The translations under genes were made by a program, and so were the position numbers. A stretch of 43,159 bases of DNA from Pseudomonadota bacterium (lineage in GTDB: Bacteria > Pseudomonadota > Gammaproteobacteria > Thiotrichales > Thiotrichaceae): positions 1-43,159 of the forward strand of contig PDPH01000016.1 of the NCBI GenBank assembly GCA_002747435.1, in the 5' to 3' direction. How positions within the stretch are numbered: the first letter of the stretch is position 1; each line of letters opens with the position of its first letter. The notes under the pieces were generated by a model. It worked only from the letters and a program-made list of their open reading frames with translations. It ran no database searches and was not told the DNA's origin. Shown here in pieces: positions 27,060 through 38,852 of the stretch.

Positions 27060-27286
27060 AACATAAACCTACAATTGCAGTCTAGCTGGGTGCTTTTGAT
27101 TGCTTGTTTTGCTTCGATGGGGATCACAGGTCATACGCTTTACCACCATACGTTTTGGTTTTGTAGGCTGTAGGGTAAATTCGGCTGGGTGTTTTGTGAA
27201 TTTATTTGCTTTGCACTGTATAAAATACAAAATTTTATTTTTAATAAAATTTGTATCATTTATAATGCAAATTATACTAAAAACCT
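27060..27286. other. AT-rich region after the P450 gene
   Basis: This holds an imperfect dyad at 27226-27255 (TACAAAATTTTATT against its complement, one bulged A) in very AT-rich DNA. A 62-codon TTG-initiated frame runs through it but has no ribosome binding site or recognisable protein character. No gene is supported. Confidence 0.4.
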
Positions 27287-27322
27287 AAAGAGGGATACCT
27301 GCCAAATGATGTATCCCTCTTT
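27287..27322. terminator. Bidirectional terminator, P450 and lipoprotein genes
   Basis: A perfect 12-bp stem, AAAGAGGGATAC with GTATCCCTCTTT, and a 12-base loop lie between two convergent genes. A and T runs flank both arms, so it may act in both directions. Confidence 0.8.
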
Positions 27323-27331
27323 GCTCAAGTG

Positions 27332-27568
27332 TTAGTTTTTCTTGGTTTTCTGAATTTCTTCTTCAATGGCTTTTAATAGTTCGGGCGGAACATTGGAACT
27401 GCCATGCTTAGCACCTGTTTGATGCAGAACGCCCACAGATGAATTCGCTGTTGTCGCAGGCGCTGAAGCCTTATAAGTTTCTGGCATCATGCTACAGCCG
27501 TATAAGGTACTGCTAAGTACGATAAGGCCAATAGAAAAAGCTGAAAAGTAAGTCATTTTCTTTATCAT
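27332..27568 (-). CDS. Small putative lipoprotein
   Basis: 78-residue protein with a lipoprotein signal peptide: MIKKMTY, a hydrophobic core, and a lipobox LYGC with Cys25. The mature part of about 54 residues is Ala/Ser/Thr-rich and ends in a charged helix, LLKAIEEEIQKTKK. After Cys, Ser at +2 suggests outer-membrane sorting. I do not recognise a family. AGGG lies 10 bases before the ATG. It is divergent from nrdA across about 390 bases. Confidence 0.65.
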   Translation of the reverse strand: MIKKMTYFSAFSIGLIVLSSTLYGCSMMPETYKASAPATTANSSVGVLHQTGAKHGSSNVPPELLKAIEEEIQKTKKN

Positions 27569-27783
27569 GATTTAAGTACCCTGTGCTTGCGTCAAATGAA
27601 TATTGAGTTATTTTATAGCATGCTTTAACCCATGTTTCTGTGTAAAGCTTAAGCATGCTGTCTTCTTGAAGGGGCATTCAGTGAAATTCAAAATACCTAT
27701 GTTTTAGTCAGTATTCATCCAAAAAAAATTTTCAGAAGTGCTTGCAATTTCTCAGGTCGGCCAAATGCTTAGTTTGCACCGAT

Positions 27784-27792
27784 TTATCCACA
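27784..27792 (+). promoter_or_regulatory. DnaA box upstream of nrdAB
   Basis: TTATCCACA is a perfect match to the consensus DnaA box. It lies 34 bases upstream of the -35 element of the nrdA promoter. In E. coli the nrdAB promoter is also controlled by DnaA, so the site fits the gene. Confidence 0.65.
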
Positions 27793-27809
27793 AACTTTGC
27801 ACAGTTTAA

Positions 27810-27857
27810 TGACAATATGTTGTGCTTGACCATGCTATGAAACACATTCTATAGTAC
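27810..27857 (+). promoter_or_regulatory. nrdA promoter with two NrdR-like boxes
   Basis: The sigma-70 promoter is TTGACC (27826-27831), an 18-base spacer and TATAGT (27850-27855). Two sites resembling the 16-bp NrdR box flank it: 27810-27825 (TGACAATATGTTGTGC) and 27842-27857 (ACACATTCTATAGTAC), the second covering the -10. Their 32-bp centre spacing is three helical turns, as in known nrd promoters. Each box matches about 10-11 of 16 consensus positions. Confidence 0.7.
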
Positions 27858-27963
27858 CCTTCGCCGACACAATCCACCATAACGGGCTGGAAGGTTCTTA
27901 GCTTGAATTTCAATCATTTCACGCTACATCCTAACTATCATGGATGATTTGGCGGAGGTATTT

Positions 27964-31959
<3,996 letters not shown>

Positions 31960-31980
31960 TCAAATAAAGGAGAATAAATC

Positions 31981-33354
31981 ATGATGCTCAACTGGGATAA
32001 CCCTTTAGCTGCGCCAATTCCTAGTGTACAATCGCGCCCCGAACTGAGAAGTCATAAAAGTGTCACAAACGATGCTGCATCTAAAAAAGATGTGTATCAA
32101 GGCAGTGCTGTTGTAGAAGTAGAACAAGAAGTCAGCGAGCCATGCTCAGAGTACCGCACCACGGGAAAGACTTTTGACAAACCTGCGACTTATGAGGACA
32201 GTACCAATGACGCAGAATCCAGCCCGCAACACCTTACAACGCCAGCAACGCAAGAAGCAGATTCAACTGCAAAGACGGCGACAGCGACGGTAAGAGCGGG
32301 TGAGTCGGCTCATCGGTGTGGATGGGGGGGAAAACAAGCCTTCACGCCGATGAAGCCGGTTAATCCTGAAGACAAACGTGTCATTAATGGTATGGGGGAT
32401 ATCAATCAACTCGCCCCTTTCAAATATCCTTGGGCCTGGGAATTTTTCATTAATGCTAATAAAAACCATTGGACGCCATTAGATATTAATATGGCGCAGG
32501 ATGTGCATGACTATCACCATAGCCTAAAGCCTGAAGAGCTTCATGTTTATGAAAATGTTCTTGCTTATCTGACGACTGCTGATATTCTAGCCATGCGTAA
32601 TATCGGGCTGGCTGTCATGGAAAAAATGACTGCACCAGAATTACAGATTTATCAGGCACGTCAGGTTTACGAAGAGTCACTGCACACTTGGACTTACCAA
32701 CACTGTATTGAAACAATTGGTTTGGATCAGAGCGAGATTTATAATCGTTATCGCGTAGTCCCCGAGATTAATCGTAAGATTCAAATCTCTAATCGCCGTC
32801 TGGATGCAGCGATGCGTTCAGATATTAACTTGCGTCATCAGGATGATTTGCAGGAATTCATACTGTCTTATGCTTTCTTTGCCGGTGTATTTGAAGGGTC
32901 TTGGTTCTACAATGGCTTTAGCCCTATTTTTGCCCTGCAACGTCGTGGTTTAATGAAAGGCACGGCTGAGCAATTGCAGTACATTATGCGCGATGAAGTT
33001 TTACATGCTTCCTTTGGCATTCGTGTGGTAAGGCAAATTTTACAAGAAGAAAATCTGAAGCTTGATCCACAAGCGATGCGTGATATGTGGGATGAAGCTG
33101 AGGCGGCAGAAACAGACTATGCCGAGTTCCTTTTGCCCCAACCTATTTTGGGCTATAGCGCTCAAGATCATCATGAGCAATTCCGCTTTATTGCCAACCG
33201 TAGAGCGCGGCAGTTGGGCGCAGAAGAACCTTTCCCGGGAGCGAGGAACGCCTTGCCTTGGCTGGATGAGCAGTCCAATATGCGTAAAGAAAAAAACTTC
33301 TTTGAAACGCGAGTGACTGAATATCAAACAGGTGGCGCTTTGAAGTGGGATTGA
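31981..33354 (+). CDS. nrdB: Ribonucleotide reductase class Ia small subunit
   Basis: Beta subunit carrying the diiron-tyrosyl radical cofactor. Metal ligands and radical are all present and spaced as in E. coli NrdB: D201 in TTADILA, E232 and H235 in EESLHTWTY, the radical Tyr Y239, E305 in FEGSWFY, and E339 and H342 in RDEVLHAS. About 115 extra N-terminal residues, with a short conserved start (MLNWDNPLA) and a polar, probably disordered stretch, precede the ferritin-like fold; similar extensions occur in Pseudomonas NrdB. The ATG has AAGGAG nine bases upstream. It is co-transcribed with nrdA. Confidence 0.96.
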   Translation: MMLNWDNPLAAPIPSVQSRPELRSHKSVTNDAASKKDVYQGSAVVEVEQEVSEPCSEYRTTGKTFDKPATYEDSTNDAESSPQHLTTPATQEADSTAKTATATVRAGESAHRCGWGGKQAFTPMKPVNPEDKRVINGMGDINQLAPFKYPWAWEFFINANKNHWTPLDINMAQDVHDYHHSLKPEELHVYENVLAYLTTADILAMRNIGLAVMEKMTAPELQIYQARQVYEESLHTWTYQHCIETIGLDQSEIYNRYRVVPEINRKIQISNRRLDAAMRSDINLRHQDDLQEFILSYAFFAGVFEGSWFYNGFSPIFALQRRGLMKGTAEQLQYIMRDEVLHASFGIRVVRQILQEENLKLDPQAMRDMWDEAEAAETDYAEFLLPQPILGYSAQDHHEQFRFIANRRARQLGAEEPFPGARNALPWLDEQSNMRKEKNFFETRVTEYQTGGALKWD

Positions 33355-33420
33355 GCTACTGGAATCAACTAAATTTGAATTAAATTGATTATCTGCTGTT
33401 TAAAGTTCCCATTCCAACTT

Positions 33421-33447
33421 CCCTCTCTGTCACTTGCTGGGAGAGGG
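33421..33447. repeat. REP-like hairpin, copy 1
   Basis: A stem, CCCTCTC with GAGAGGG, around a 13-base loop, is preceded by ATTCCAA. The same arrangement recurs at 40411-40440, so this is probably a dispersed palindromic element rather than a terminator; it has no T run. Confidence 0.6.
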
Positions 33448-33499
33448 GGAGCTTGAGTCTTATCCGTTTTTTACACTTTTGTTAGCTTGTTTTGCAATG

Positions 33500-33528
33500 A
33501 AACGATAGCTATGATTAGTTATCGCTTT
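33500..33528 (+). terminator. Possible terminator after nrdB
   Basis: An imperfect hairpin (AAACGATAGCT against AGTTATCGCTTT, one bulge) lies 145 bases after nrdB. It has no strong T run; weak support. The rest of 33355-33549 holds only this and the REP-like hairpin. Confidence 0.3.
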
Positions 33529-33549
33529 ATTTCAGTTTAATAAAAAAAC

Positions 33550-33795
33550 ATGCCTAGCCATGACTCGTTGGAACAAACTATCCTAAATAGTGTCTCCTTC
33601 CTGTGCTTTATTTCTCCCAGCAATGAAACAGAGCAATATTACCTATCACGTCTCAGTGAGCATTCAGGAACAGCTATTGATTATCTGACCAAATATTTTT
33701 CAGCAATACACCAATGAGTGCATACAAACTACGCTACGCTGAAGCCTGCTGACCTAGCCTTAGAACTACTGGGTATGTGTCGGGGTTTAAACTGA
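33550..33795 (+). pseudogene. Remnant of a probable TetR-family regulator
   Basis: An ATG at 33550 opens a 55-codon frame that stops at TGA 33715-33717. In the same frame the reading then continues to a second stop at 33793-33795. The parts ETEQYYLSRLSEHSGTAIDY and LKPADLALELLGMCRGLN resemble the C-terminal ligand domain of TetR regulators (YLTKYF helix, then LGMCRG). No helix-turn-helix is present. TetR regulators often sit directly upstream of RND efflux operons, as here, which fits a decayed local repressor. Similarity is by eye and is moderate. Confidence 0.45.
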
Positions 33796-33928
33796 TCGAT
33801 TCACATCATTCAGGCATCTTACCTGAAGATTCCGAAGTTTGTAGTTGGTCGGTGGTGACGTTGTTTCCAGAAAGGCTGAATGCCTCGCCCTAGTCCGAAC
33901 ATCCTTTAAAAATCAAGCGTTTGAAGTT

Positions 33929-35548
33929 ATGAAAATCATTCGAAATTTGTTTTTATTTTTGCTCATGATTGCCATTGGTGTAGGCGTTTTCATTATGATG
34001 CAGAAAAACCGCGCGCCATTAAAGCATGAGTCAGCCAGTATGAAACCTCGTCCTGTTGAGGTCATGACGGTGGCGCGTTTGCCATTTACCGCTAGTGCGG
34101 TGGCTTATGGCAATGTGAAACCTGCTGAGATATTGCAAATGCGCTCTGAAGTGAGCGGCAAAATCAGCTATGTACATCCTAACCTAAAAAAGGGCGGCAG
34201 CATTGAGGCTGGTCAGGTTGTTGTACGTATTGACCCCGAGGATTACAAAACGTCGCTGGTACAAAGCCAAGCTGATTTGGCAGCTAGTCAGTCACAATTA
34301 GCACAGCTAGACCAAGAAGAACGTAATTTGCAGCAATCCTTGAAAGTAGCTCAGCAAAACTTACGAGTTGCTCAGGCCAATCTGCAAAACGTTAAGCGCC
34401 AAGATGCACCCGTACGACAAAATACCGATCACATTCAGCGTAATCTGAATTTATCGCGGGAAAATCTTAAAATCACTCAACAAAATCTAGCTTTGGCACG
34501 TAAAGAATACAAACGCGTGAAAACATTGGCAGATCGCCGCCTAATCCCACTGAATCAAGCAGATAGCCAGCAGCAACAAGTTTTGCAATTGCAACAACAA
34601 GTCGTGCAGCAACAGCAAAATATTGTGCAAATGGAACAACAACTCACACAGCAGGATCAATCAGTTGCTAAGCAAGATCAAAGTGTGCTGCAACAACAGC
34701 AGGCTATTTTGCAACAACAGCAACAGGTTACTGAACTGGAAGGTCAGCTCAAAACATTTGCCAGCCGCCGTGCTAATGCTGAAGCACAGCTACGCCGTAT
34801 CCAGCAACAGGTTCGCAATCAGCAGACTAACTTGGGGCGTACTGAAATTGTCATGCCCTTTGATGCGCGTATTAGTTCGGTGGAAGCCAAGAAAGAGGGT
34901 TTTGTTGGTGTAGGTGGTTTATTGTTTGAGGCAGATAATACCAATGGGGTTGAAATTCGCGCAGAACTACCAGTCGCTCATTTGCGTGGTTTGCTAGCCA
35001 AGTTGGATGGTGAGCATTTGAATTTTACCGTAGCTAAGGCTGCCGAATTGATTAAGCAACTAGATTTGAGTGCTGAGGTGCGTTTAGTTGGCTCGGGTGA
35101 GCAAGCGGTTTGGAAGGCACGTGTAGCACGCTTATCAGATGAAATTGATCCAGTCAAACGTACTATGGGGGTCGTGGTTGCTGTTGATAATCCTTATAAA
35201 GATGTGGTTTTGAGCACACGTCCGCCTTTGTTTAAAGGTATGTATGTTGAAGTGCATTTATCAGCACCGCCATTGGAGGAAATTGTGATTCCACGCAGTT
35301 CAGTGCATCAAGGGCGTGTCTACCTAGTGAATGAAGCTAACAAGTTGGAAATACGCCCTATTGACATTCAGTATCAGGAAGGTGAACAGGTAGTGGTAGG
35401 CAATGGTTTGAATACAGGTGAACAATTGGTATTAAATGACTTGATTCCTGTTATTCCAGGCATGCCTTTAGCACCTCAAACACATTTACCACATGTTAAT
35501 CGTAAAGCAGAATCCGCAGTCGCTACCCATAAAAATGAGAAAGAGTAA
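33929..35548 (+). CDS. RND efflux periplasmic adaptor with long Gln-rich hairpin
   Basis: Membrane fusion protein of an RND efflux pump, 539 residues. It has one N-terminal membrane helix (NLFLFLLMIAIGVGVFIMM). A lipoyl half follows (EILQMRSEVSGKISYVHP with KKGGSIEAGQVVVRIDP), then a coiled-coil hairpin from about residue 111 to 307, the second lipoyl half (LGRTEIVMPFDARISSV), and beta-barrel and membrane-proximal domains. The hairpin is about twice the AcrA length and very Gln-rich (about 211-277). I start at ATG 33929, directly before the basic membrane anchor; an upstream in-frame GTG or ATG at 33845 would add 28 unlikely residues. The stop overlaps the pump start by one base (TAATG). Confidence 0.92.
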   Translation: MKIIRNLFLFLLMIAIGVGVFIMMQKNRAPLKHESASMKPRPVEVMTVARLPFTASAVAYGNVKPAEILQMRSEVSGKISYVHPNLKKGGSIEAGQVVVRIDPEDYKTSLVQSQADLAASQSQLAQLDQEERNLQQSLKVAQQNLRVAQANLQNVKRQDAPVRQNTDHIQRNLNLSRENLKITQQNLALARKEYKRVKTLADRRLIPLNQADSQQQQVLQLQQQVVQQQQNIVQMEQQLTQQDQSVAKQDQSVLQQQQAILQQQQQVTELEGQLKTFASRRANAEAQLRRIQQQVRNQQTNLGRTEIVMPFDARISSVEAKKEGFVGVGGLLFEADNTNGVEIRAELPVAHLRGLLAKLDGEHLNFTVAKAAELIKQLDLSAEVRLVGSGEQAVWKARVARLSDEIDPVKRTMGVVVAVDNPYKDVVLSTRPPLFKGMYVEVHLSAPPLEEIVIPRSSVHQGRVYLVNEANKLEIRPIDIQYQEGEQVVVGNGLNTGEQLVLNDLIPVIPGMPLAPQTHLPHVNRKAESAVATHKNEKE

Positions 35549-38500
35549 TGGATAAGGTCATCCGTTATTTTGCTGCTCACCCGACCGCAGCAAATATTTT
35601 AATGTTCGGGATTATTCTAATCGGTTTGGCTGCATTGCCGAACTTGAATAAAGAAACCTTCCCCAAACTCAAAAACAGTAGGGTCAGCGTGTCTGTGCCC
35701 TTTCCGGGGGCAAGTCCGTCTGAAGTGGAAGAAGGTATTTGTAATCGCTTGGAAGATGCCACCGATGGTATTAGTTTTTTGAAAGAACAACGCTGTGAAG
35801 CTCGTGACGGTTTAGGTAGATTGGTAGCAGTGATGGTTGAAGCTGGTGAGATCAAGCAGTTCAGGGATGATGTGCAGGCTGCTGTGGATACGATTACTGA
35901 CTTCCCTGAAGGGGTCGAGGATATTACCGTGCAGGAGCTAGGACGCGTTGATGCAGTACTAGTAGTGGCCATTCGTAGTGATTTGAGCCAGCCGGAATTA
36001 AAGCTATTAGCAGAATATTACCGTGATCGTTTATTAGCCTTACCTAAAGTACCTATTGTAGAAGTATTAGGTTTTTCTCAGCATGAGTACAGCGTGCTGC
36101 TCAAACCAGAAAAGTTGCAACAATATAGTCTAAGTGTACAGGATGTGGCTAATCTGATTCGTACTCAGGCATTGGATACACCGGCAGGTACTTTGGAGGC
36201 TAGCGAGCGCTCTTATCAAATTCGCTTTGAGAACCTACGTCGCACCCCAGAAGAACTGGAAGATTTGGTAATCTTAAATAGTGCAGGTGGTGGTCAAGTT
36301 CGTTTGGGCGATATAGCCAGTATACGTGATGATTTTACTGATGAGGCAATGCGAACCGAATTAAATGGTAGTCCAGCAGCCTCCTTATTAGTCAGTAAAA
36401 ATCATTCAGATGATACTTTGGCCGTTTATGATGCGGTAAAAGCCTTTATTGATCAGGAAAATGCTGTTCTGCCAGAAGGTACACAGCTTTATATCACACG
36501 GAATATAGCATCGATTGTGCGTGACCGTCTGACTTTGCTAGTCAAAAATGGTTGGCAGGGCTTGATGCTGGCAACCCTTGCCCTATTTCTGTTTTTTACC
36601 TGGCGTTACACGTTTTGGGTAGCTTTGGGCTTGCCGATTTCATTTTTGGGTGGCTTAGTGGTCATGGATATACTGGGCATTACCATCAATATGATTTCAA
36701 TGGTCGCACTTTTGATGGCGATTGGTATCCTGATGGACGATGCTATTGTGTTATCAGAAAGCATTGAAACAGAGTATCGCAAGGGTGAACCACCGTTGAA
36801 AGCCGCAATTGAAGGGACGCAAAAGGTGGCACGAGGCGTTTTCTCCTCTTATCTGACCTCGGCTTTTCTATTTGGTAGTCTGCTGTTTATGAAGGGGGAT
36901 ATTGGACAGATCATGGGTGTTCTGCCCATTGTATTGTTGTCGGTATTGACGGTTAGCTTGATTGAAGCTTTCCTTGTGTTGCCTCACCACCTGAAGCATT
37001 CCTTAGAAAAACAGCATGATACGCAGCGAGCTGGCTGGCGTTCTGCTTTTGAAAAAGCATTTGATCAATTACGCCAAGGCGTTGGCAAATTAGCAGACTG
37101 GTCGATCAAATTACGCTATATCGTTGTAGGTGGAGCAATTGCACTGCTGATTATTTCCATTGGCTTAGTGGCTAGTGGCACGGTGAAGTTTAAAGGTTTT
37201 CCCGATATTGAAGGCAATCGCTTGGAGGCTCGCATCTTGATGCCACAAGGCACACCGCTTAAACGCACCGAAGAAGTTGTTGATATTCTACTTAATAGTT
37301 TAGATCGAACCCTACAAGAGCTGCCTCCTGAACCTAAGGGTAGTTTGGTTAAAACACGCCAAGTGGATTTTAGTGTTAATCATGATGCTCATGAGTCGGG
37401 AGAGCACCTTGCTACGATTGCCTTGGATTTATTGACTGCCGAGTCGCGTATTAATTCCTTGAAAAATTTGATGAAACGTTGGCGTGAAAATACGCCAGTC
37501 ATACCCGACATAGTAAGTTTACAAATTAAAGAACCCACGCTTGGACCCGGTGGGCAGGCAATTTCTATTCGTTTGCAAGGACCTGATCTAGAACAACTAT
37601 CGCAGGCTTCTTGGGCGTTACAGGGGTGGCTGAATGGTTACAGCGGCGTGTCGAATGTGATTGATGATTTACGTCCAGGCAAACCACAGTTTCGTATTAC
37701 CTTGCTACCCGGTGCTTTGTCTTCAGGCATTGATGCTCAATCATTGGCAAGTCAGCTACGTGCGGCTTATCAAGGTGTCAAAATTGCCAATGTCTACCAA
37801 GATCGAGAAGCCTACGAAATTAATGTCAAACTGGAGAGTAAGCCTAGTAATGCTTTGGCCGATTTTGAACGACTGAGTATTTTGTCCAAAAATGGCTCTG
37901 CGATTCCATTGAACTCCATTGCACGCATTGAAGAAGTGCGTGACTTTTCCCGTATTATGCGGATTAATCATCGCCGTACCATAACGGTTGGCGGTGATGT
38001 GGACGCCAGTATTGCCAATGCTGGAGAAATTATTGCAGATACTCAAAAACGTTTTTTCCCCGAATTACAACAGCGCTATCCAGGGTTGACCTTTGGCTTG
38101 AAGGGCGAAACCCAAAGTAGTGCAGAAACAAGTCGTTCGGTAATGACCGGTTTTTTACTGGGTGTTGCAGGTGTTTATTTATTATTGTGTTTGCAATTTC
38201 AAAACTACCGCGAGCCCTTTGTGGTCTTGCTGAATATTCCCATGGCGCTGATTGGCGTGATTTGGGGGCATTACCTCATGGGCATGAATATGTCACTGCC
38301 TAGCATGATTGGCTTTGTAGCGTTGGCGGGTGTGGTAGTGAATGACTCTATTTTATTAGTGGAGTTTGTTAAATACCGTAGTGCTGAGGGCATGAGCTTG
38401 CATGAAGCAGCGGGGCAGGCTGTGCGTGATCGTTTTCGTGCGGTGTTTTTGACTTCAGTCACTACGATTGCAGGCATGTTGCCCCTATTGTCTGAAACCA

Positions 38501-38652
38501 GTTTACAAGCCCAAGTACTGATTCCGCTGGTTGCTAGCGTGGTTTTTGGTATGGCAACCTCTACCATTTTGATTCTGATGGTATTGCCAGCAGCTTACTC
38601 CATTATGGAAGATTTTGGTTTTACGGAGTTACCTGCTGTCGTTCTCCGCTAA
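35548..38652 (+). CDS. RND-type multidrug efflux permease
   Basis: Inner-membrane proton-driven pump of the AcrB/HAE1 family, 1034 residues and full length. It has twelve predicted membrane helices in two halves, each with a large periplasmic porter domain. The proton-relay aspartates are in TM4 (GILMDDAIVLSESIE), and the N-terminus NLNKETFPKL fits the family start. The second half has GVVVNDSILLVEFVKYR in the matching place. It is coupled to the adaptor gene by the TAATG overlap. No outer-membrane factor is encoded nearby, so a shared TolC-type protein is presumably used. Substrates are unknown. Confidence 0.94.
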   Translation: MDKVIRYFAAHPTAANILMFGIILIGLAALPNLNKETFPKLKNSRVSVSVPFPGASPSEVEEGICNRLEDATDGISFLKEQRCEARDGLGRLVAVMVEAGEIKQFRDDVQAAVDTITDFPEGVEDITVQELGRVDAVLVVAIRSDLSQPELKLLAEYYRDRLLALPKVPIVEVLGFSQHEYSVLLKPEKLQQYSLSVQDVANLIRTQALDTPAGTLEASERSYQIRFENLRRTPEELEDLVILNSAGGGQVRLGDIASIRDDFTDEAMRTELNGSPAASLLVSKNHSDDTLAVYDAVKAFIDQENAVLPEGTQLYITRNIASIVRDRLTLLVKNGWQGLMLATLALFLFFTWRYTFWVALGLPISFLGGLVVMDILGITINMISMVALLMAIGILMDDAIVLSESIETEYRKGEPPLKAAIEGTQKVARGVFSSYLTSAFLFGSLLFMKGDIGQIMGVLPIVLLSVLTVSLIEAFLVLPHHLKHSLEKQHDTQRAGWRSAFEKAFDQLRQGVGKLADWSIKLRYIVVGGAIALLIISIGLVASGTVKFKGFPDIEGNRLEARILMPQGTPLKRTEEVVDILLNSLDRTLQELPPEPKGSLVKTRQVDFSVNHDAHESGEHLATIALDLLTAESRINSLKNLMKRWRENTPVIPDIVSLQIKEPTLGPGGQAISIRLQGPDLEQLSQASWALQGWLNGYSGVSNVIDDLRPGKPQFRITLLPGALSSGIDAQSLASQLRAAYQGVKIANVYQDREAYEINVKLESKPSNALADFERLSILSKNGSAIPLNSIARIEEVRDFSRIMRINHRRTITVGGDVDASIANAGEIIADTQKRFFPELQQRYPGLTFGLKGETQSSAETSRSVMTGFLLGVAGVYLLLCLQFQNYREPFVVLLNIPMALIGVIWGHYLMGMNMSLPSMIGFVALAGVVVNDSILLVEFVKYRSAEGMSLHEAAGQAVRDRFRAVFLTSVTTIAGMLPLLSETSLQAQVLIPLVASVVFGMATSTILILMVLPAAYSIMEDFGFTELPAVVLR

Positions 38653-38852
38653 AAGAAAGCATGAGACTACCCAACACTGCCAGCTCCTGCATAAAGCAGT
38701 TCGCTCACTACTTTTACAAGAAAACTCGCTTCTGAGGTGCTGTAGCGTGTAAGATAAATCGTGTAGCAGGAGATCCCTTGCAGTGGTTAGTACTTCATAC
38801 TTTAAGGGATTTCATGCTCACTCAAATATTCATACCTTGTTGAGGAAAAACA
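38653..38852. other. Intergenic region before the AGCS symporter
   Basis: 200 bases. It contains a perfect 7-bp inverted repeat, ATCCCTT (38773-38779) with AAGGGAT (38804-38810), around a 24-base loop; its role is unknown. I find no glycine-riboswitch core. The promoter of the symporter is presumably here. Confidence 0.35.

Noticed and set aside
27100..27288. 62-codon TTG frame after the P450 gene
   Set aside because: No ribosome binding site, AT-rich composition, and the 3' part lies in a terminator-like region.
38653..38852. Glycine riboswitch ahead of the AGCS transporter
   Set aside because: The conserved glycine-aptamer core was not found; only a 7-bp inverted repeat is present.
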